Shown: positions 59,801 through 64,000 of the stretch, one piece after another
Position numbering within the stretch: position 1 is the stretch's first letter
Layout of the letters: every line of letters begins with the position of its first letter
Assembly: GCA_900239685.1 (NCBI GenBank)
Contig: OENT01000322.1
Coordinates: 65,664 to 129,663, forward strand
Reading direction: 5' to 3'
Source of the DNA: Rotaria macrura
Lineage: Eukaryota; Rotifera; Eurotatoria; Philodinida; Philodinidae
DNA length: 64,000 nucleotides
Program-made: the position numbers and the translations under genes
The notes under the pieces: model-generated
Database searches by the model: none
Told to the model about the DNA's origin: nothing
What the model saw: the letters and a program-made list of their open reading frames with translations, nothing else

Positions 59801-62800
59801 GATTTCTATCTTAGGATAAAATGTTACCATTTCTTGATTTATTTCAACGAGAACATATTCGTGTAGATTTATTTAAATCAATTTTACATGCATTTATTAA
59901 TAAGTGAGTATCAATAGAGCACAAGATTTGTTATTTTTCTTTGTTCAATTAAAAAACTTCATTCTAGAAGTTCACAAGAAAAAACAAATGATCCAATATT
60001 AGTAGCTGCTATGATGCATTGTGCTAAAATCGTTCATGATACACTTGGGTTCGTTGAATTTTATTAGAAAATTAAAAATTAAAATGTCCTCGTTTTTATA
60101 GAGCATTGACAAACGATGATGAGATACGTGAAGTTAGTGTACTTCTATCGTCTTTCATACGTAAAGTTGATTATGGCAAAGATGTTGAACAAGAACTTAA
60201 ATTTTGTGTTGAAGCTCGTGGTGCTTTTGGCTATCTAGATTCTGTTACTATCACACTTGTACAGGTAAGCAAAGAAAGAAAAATTTCGTGGAAAATTCAA
60301 CTTCTTGACTGAGTACGATGATATGAAGCATGTTTCTGTCGTTGAAGAAACATAACTCATGGATTATTGGAAATCGTAAAGTGTACAATGATGATTTAAA
60401 TCGTTAGTCAGTATCATCATGGATAAATATGAAAACATATAGAGAACAAAAAGAACAGCTATATTTTTTAAAATTAACGCGATCAGATTCTCAGTTCATT
60501 ATCATGTTGTCCTGTAAAAATCATGCAGTACATTGATAATATTAAGTTCATGGCAGAAATAGACTAGTATATAGACCATTCGTCTTAAATAAAACAAACA
60601 TTGAATTCATCCCTGATTTAAATTGCAACGTTTGTTCAAAGCTGTGCAAACATTTTATACCTGTGTAACTGATCGGCTGCTCATCATAGATAATTTTCTA
60701 AAACTTGAACACTATTTCAGCGACTCTTATTTCATTCGACTTATCGATATGAAATCAGTTGTTTGACTATCATAATCGTGTCGAAATAAAACATCTTCGT
60801 ATTGTTTTTGTGATATATGATGTACAAATGTTGCTTTCATATCTGTAACCTTGAAATTTTCGAAAATTAATTCTACTCTTATCAATTTTATGAACATTAA
60901 ACTTTCACCCTAAAAATGTAAAAAAGAAGTTTGATCTACATATCCAAAACTTAGAGCTGGTTAAAGTCTCTGCATGAAAATCATATATCGTTTCAAGTCT
61001 TAACTATTCAAACTTCGTTTCATCTGACAAATTATTTTTCATTCTAGAAAGCGAATAAATTAGCTGTATCAACACATCGTATTGTTAATGGTATTCATTC
61101 AACTGCAACATCATCGTTTATTCGTGCCTGTATGGCTTTCTGTTATATAACAATACCATCATTAGAGCATCCTTTGAATAAACTTCAATTGTATACATTA
61201 TGTGCGCAAACAGCTTATTTAAATCAAAGTCTTTCACAAGGTTCGGGTAGACACATATCGAAACAATAAATGAATTGATTTCTCTTGTTTCAAATTAACA
61301 ATTTCAGGTGATGGCTTTCTTAAAATGGCCATAACACTACTATCTGATTTTCCAAAACAAATTGAAATGGAAGGTAAATTAGTATCAAGTGATAAATATT
61401 TATATGAATCAATTACAAATATAATGTCAATACTTGTCGTTGTACCAGTATGCTATTATGAATATAAAATGAAAAGGCTATTGAAGTATGAGTGTTTCTT
61501 TCAAATTTTCTTCCAGGACAATATAGATTCAGGTGTTTTATATCTTGCTCATGGTTTAAATAATGTTATAAACCAAATGAAATGTTTTGATGACACAAGT
61601 GAAACACGTGTCATGCTGTTGATGAATTTATTATGTCTTCTGTCAACACAAACTCAAACATTGCTACCATATCACATTCCGAAAGGTAACGTAATGTTCA
61701 AGAAAAATGAATGACGGATCATTATGAATCAGACTCAGTATAAGTACAATGTTTCAAATATTCAAACTATACAATATTCAAAGAATTAATTGTCACAAGA
61801 ACATCTATCCACTTCAGAACAGTAGTAGTTCCAATATTTTCATTCCTTCATCTTTTTAACACAATGAATCGTTGCATTTCTTCGAAATGAAGTATTAGAA
61901 TTTACAAGAAAATGGAAAATCTTATTTTCTTTGTTGCTGATTTGCTTTCGAATTGTTAATTTCTCAGTGATAGTAGCACAAAAAGTATTCTTTATATTGA
62001 TGCTGTTTGGAAATTAAATTTTCTATTTCAGTTGAAATTCTAATTTGGGCACAGGAAAGATTCAGTATGTTGGTCTCCACAGTAGAATGCATGCCAAAAA
62101 ATGAATCGATATTTGTTTGTTGGAATTCACAAAAAAATCGAATAGAACCCGAAAACTTATATTAAACATATTCTTATTGATTGTTCTTTGAATTCTTGAA
62201 TGAAACCACGATTTGCTTTTCATACAATTCAAAGTAGAATAATTTGAGTGAAATTCATTCGAAATCTGTTCAAAAGATTGATACTTGCAAACCATACAAC
62301 TGTTTCGAAATCTGTCGAATGAGTCTTCGTACACCTACAGTAAGCTTCGTGAATATATTGATATCAACATTTAGATGTATGCTTCTCAAACGAACTCACT
62401 TGGAGTCGGCGAAACCGTTGCCCTACAGCGAGAAGAATAGTAGAAGCGTTGTTCGATCTTCGCTTTGATTATATTCAGAGCATTGATAAATATTAATATT
62501 TCTAGACCGTCTATACTGTTGAAAGCATGCGATAAATAGTCAACTTTATTTTAAAAAGAAATGTACACATATGAATACAGTTGTCGAAGGAAAGGATTTA
62601 GACTTGTCTAAGTTGTGATACTTTTGCTTTCATACTTCGATAAACTGATAGATTCTGATTGAAACGAAGATATAACAGGAATTTCTTCCGGTAAATAGTG
62701 GACGTGAATATTCAATTTACAAGAGCTACAAATAACGGCTAAATCAGCTATTAAGTTTCCGTTTGTTTATCGTTTTCCAGGAAAAATCTACGGTCTAACT

Positions 62801-63546
62801 AGATATAGTGATTGTTTGGAAATTTGAGAAAAAGTGCATACTAAGAAAGCAGTCAGGACTTCTTTACGACTCACAATTCTAAAGATGTTCATAGACAGAT
62901 AAGCATTTTGTATCAATACTCATGTATGCAAGAACTGCAGTCAAAATAAGTGTGATTCATTAGGGTCCATCGTATTATTAACTGATATTTCAGATTTATT
63001 ATTTTTAAATTCTTGTTTGATTAGTTGAATCAAATGATAATTTGTATGGTACGGATGAAAATTTTCTGAATGAAATTCATCAAAGATTAAGTCGCGTTTG
63101 TGAACAAATTATACAGATTCTTAAAGATTTGGCAACTACAGTAAGGATTAGAAATACGACAGAAAGTAAATGTGTCTCTACGTACTTGATTTGAATATTT
63201 AGAATTCAAAGCGACAATCAACGCTTGCCCTTGAATTTTTCAATCGCATAATTGCACATGGAGATTTAAATCAACCGAAATGTATCAAGTTTGCTGTTAA
63301 TCTTTGGAACTTAGCACAAAAGAATCCAAGTCCAGATGTTCAAAAATTGACGGTAGATGAAATTCTGAAAACACAATCAATCATCATTGCTTTTCTATTT
63401 AGAAACGTATCTTGACGCATATCGAAGTTCGTGCGTCTAGTGACCAATCATTTAAGCGCTTGTTGGAATTACTTGTTGCCAATATCAATGAAACAAGTCG
63501 AGTATCATCGCGATCATCATCCAATTCGAATTCCACTCAACCATAA
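53864..63546 (+). CDS. VPS35L: VPS35L, VPS35-like subunit of the Retriever complex
   Basis: Twenty-two exons: 53864-53977, 54038-54320, 54378-54442, 54500-54625, 56299-56383, 56438-56494, 56561-56708, 56796-56889, 56970-57223, 57521-57635, 57712-57831, 59509-59562, 59614-59757, 59815-59903, 59968-60048, 60102-60264, 61048-61240, 61308-61447, 61517-61685, 63025-63140, 63203-63352, 63403-63546; 967 aa (human C16orf62/VPS35L 963). It is the helical scaffold that, with VPS26C and VPS29, recycles SNX17 cargo from endosomes with the CCC complex. Family blocks in order: an N-terminal NHPL peptide, [140 protein letters not shown] and [11 protein letters not shown]. No transmembrane segment is seen. 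Long introns: 54626-56298 (with an inserted element), 57832-59508, 60265-61047, 61686-63024. The junction at 57223 and the phase in exon 56438-56494 are inferred from frame. Confidence 0.96.
55187..56137. mobile_element. Repeat-bounded insertion in VPS35L intron 4 (foldback-like, decayed)
   Basis: Two arrays of short degenerate units face each other. On the left (about 55187-55350) are aattcgtccc/aattggtcccc-type units (near 55218, 55247, 55270, 55286, 55317, 55337). On the right (about 56010-56137) are their reverse complements ggggacgaat (56011, 56076) and gaggacaaatcagga. The outer ends match as cctgattggtcctc versus gaggacaaatcagg. These GC-richer arrays stand out from the intron. Between them, on the minus strand, is a gene relic. 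This looks like a foldback element whose inverted ends are tandem arrays; exact ends and target duplication are not resolved. Confidence 0.65.
55458..55860 (-). pseudogene. SET/post-SET methyltransferase relic inside the intronic insertion
   Basis: The minus strand reads, in order: a [10 protein letters not shown] stretch (about 55811-55850), a shifted frame [10 protein letters not shown] (to 55786), a 59-nt GTAAGG...CAG intron (55727-55785), then [16 protein letters not shown] and about 70 more residues to a stop at 55458. This resembles the end of a SET domain (A.k.I..geeLtfdY) followed by a post-SET CxCGxxNC knuckle. The frame changes between the first two pieces, and the upstream SET core with its substrate pocket is absent, so it should be inactive. 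The call rests on short motifs only; an unrelated Cys-rich coding exon is possible. Confidence 0.45.
57832..59508 (+). other. Long VPS35L intron with short complementary segments
   Basis: A 1.68-kb intron. taagttgcaaa (58164-58174) and gttttctttctaat (58192-58205) recur as reverse complements at 58272-58282 and 58291-58304, in non-nested order. No coding content was recognised; the minus-strand frame 58529-58915 looks like chance. Confidence 0.5.
61686..63024 (+). other. Late VPS35L intron
   Basis: 1.34 kb, AT-rich, between the YHIPK and VESNDNLYG exons. No repeat, RNA gene or second coding region was recognised. Confidence 0.6.
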
Positions 63547-64000
63547 AATACTGTTGATTGATATCATCAAAAGTTTGCAATATTGATTTGTTATATTTCC
63601 AATTAATTTTTTTATATTTATGATCGTTCGATTTTTCTGGAATACATATGATTCATTAATTTATTTTCGTATAATACAAAACTGTGTTTTAGATTAATTT
63701 TTATCGAATCTTTGATTTTATAATTGTGCTTCTACTTCGTGAATAATTTTCATTTCATATTGAAAATAGAGAATAGGTAATATTCAGTACATGTGTGAGT
63801 CTTGGGCAACACTTACACATAGACAACCTGACAGGCACTGGCAGATTCAAGAAAATGGTCTACCATTGATATGGGCCTGTTCTAAGGTTTTTCGTTAAAA
63901 TGTGTTCTGTCTATCATCTATTCTTCTAGTTGTGACATACTGTGGATTTTGATTATGCGAAAAAAATAGTCTACGGGCAAACACTGTCCTTCCCAACTTG
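63547..64000. other. VPS35L 3' flank to the window edge
   Basis: T-rich DNA follows the stop, then a slightly GC-richer stretch from about 63790 (gtcttgggcaacacttacacat). I see no open frame with recognisable content. A gene starting beyond the edge cannot be excluded. Confidence 0.5.

Overview
This is a nuclear genomic window from an animal. It is AT-rich (by eye about 70% A+T) and its genes are split by many introns. Most introns are 50-90 nt, and a minority are 0.6-2.5 kb. Splice sites are canonical GT-AG, and coding exons carry runs of Gln, Thr, Asn and Ser. The gene set (TRPC channel, ORP2, USP32, TAO kinase, NDFIP, VPS35L) is typical of Bilateria. The compact introns, the AT bias and 3' splice acceptors 23-60 nt upstream of six start codons fit a rotifer, probably bdelloid, which use spliced-leader trans-splicing. 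The taxon is an inference; no species can be named from the sequence alone.

Layout. 1-4.5 kb (-): the N-terminal, ankyrin-containing part of a TRPC channel, running off the left edge. 4.5-12.9 kb: a long non-coding stretch with a CpG-rich block and microsatellites. 12.9-18.25 kb (-): a complete ORP2-like oxysterol-binding protein in 12 exons (497 aa). 18.25-20.36 kb: the shared region between divergent genes. 20.36-31.74 kb (+): a complete USP32-type deubiquitinase in 23 exons (1527 aa). 34.42-44.66 kb (+): a complete TAO-family kinase in 17 exons (1013 aa). 45.17-47.11 kb (+): an NDFIP-like Nedd4-adaptor in 4 exons (260 aa), only 510 bp after the kinase stop. 47.49-48.40 kb: a 911-bp non-autonomous DNA transposon with 143-bp terminal inverted repeats that look identical. 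49.04-49.88 kb (-): a small ankyrin-repeat protein in 4 exons (215 aa). 49.9-53.86 kb: apparently non-coding. 53.86-63.55 kb (+): a complete VPS35L (Retriever subunit) gene in 22 exons (967 aa). One of its introns holds a second repeat-bounded insertion containing a decayed SET/post-SET gene relic.

I built each gene by matching exon peptides to remembered family sequences and choosing GT-AG junctions that keep the frame. In every complete gene the exon lengths sum to a multiple of three with one terminal stop.

Several products have themes in endomembrane traffic and ubiquitin (ORP2 at ER contacts, USP32 on Golgi/endosomes, NDFIP recruiting Nedd4 ligases, VPS35L in endosomal recycling). The neighbourhood is ordinary eukaryotic gene order, and nothing shows the genes form one pathway. 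The most unusual items are the two insertions, a 230-bp near-perfect palindrome in a TAO kinase intron, the operon-like TAOK-NDFIP junction, and lineage-specific changes such as a polyQ/cassette-exon insertion in TRPC and an in-frame 42-bp duplication in USP32.
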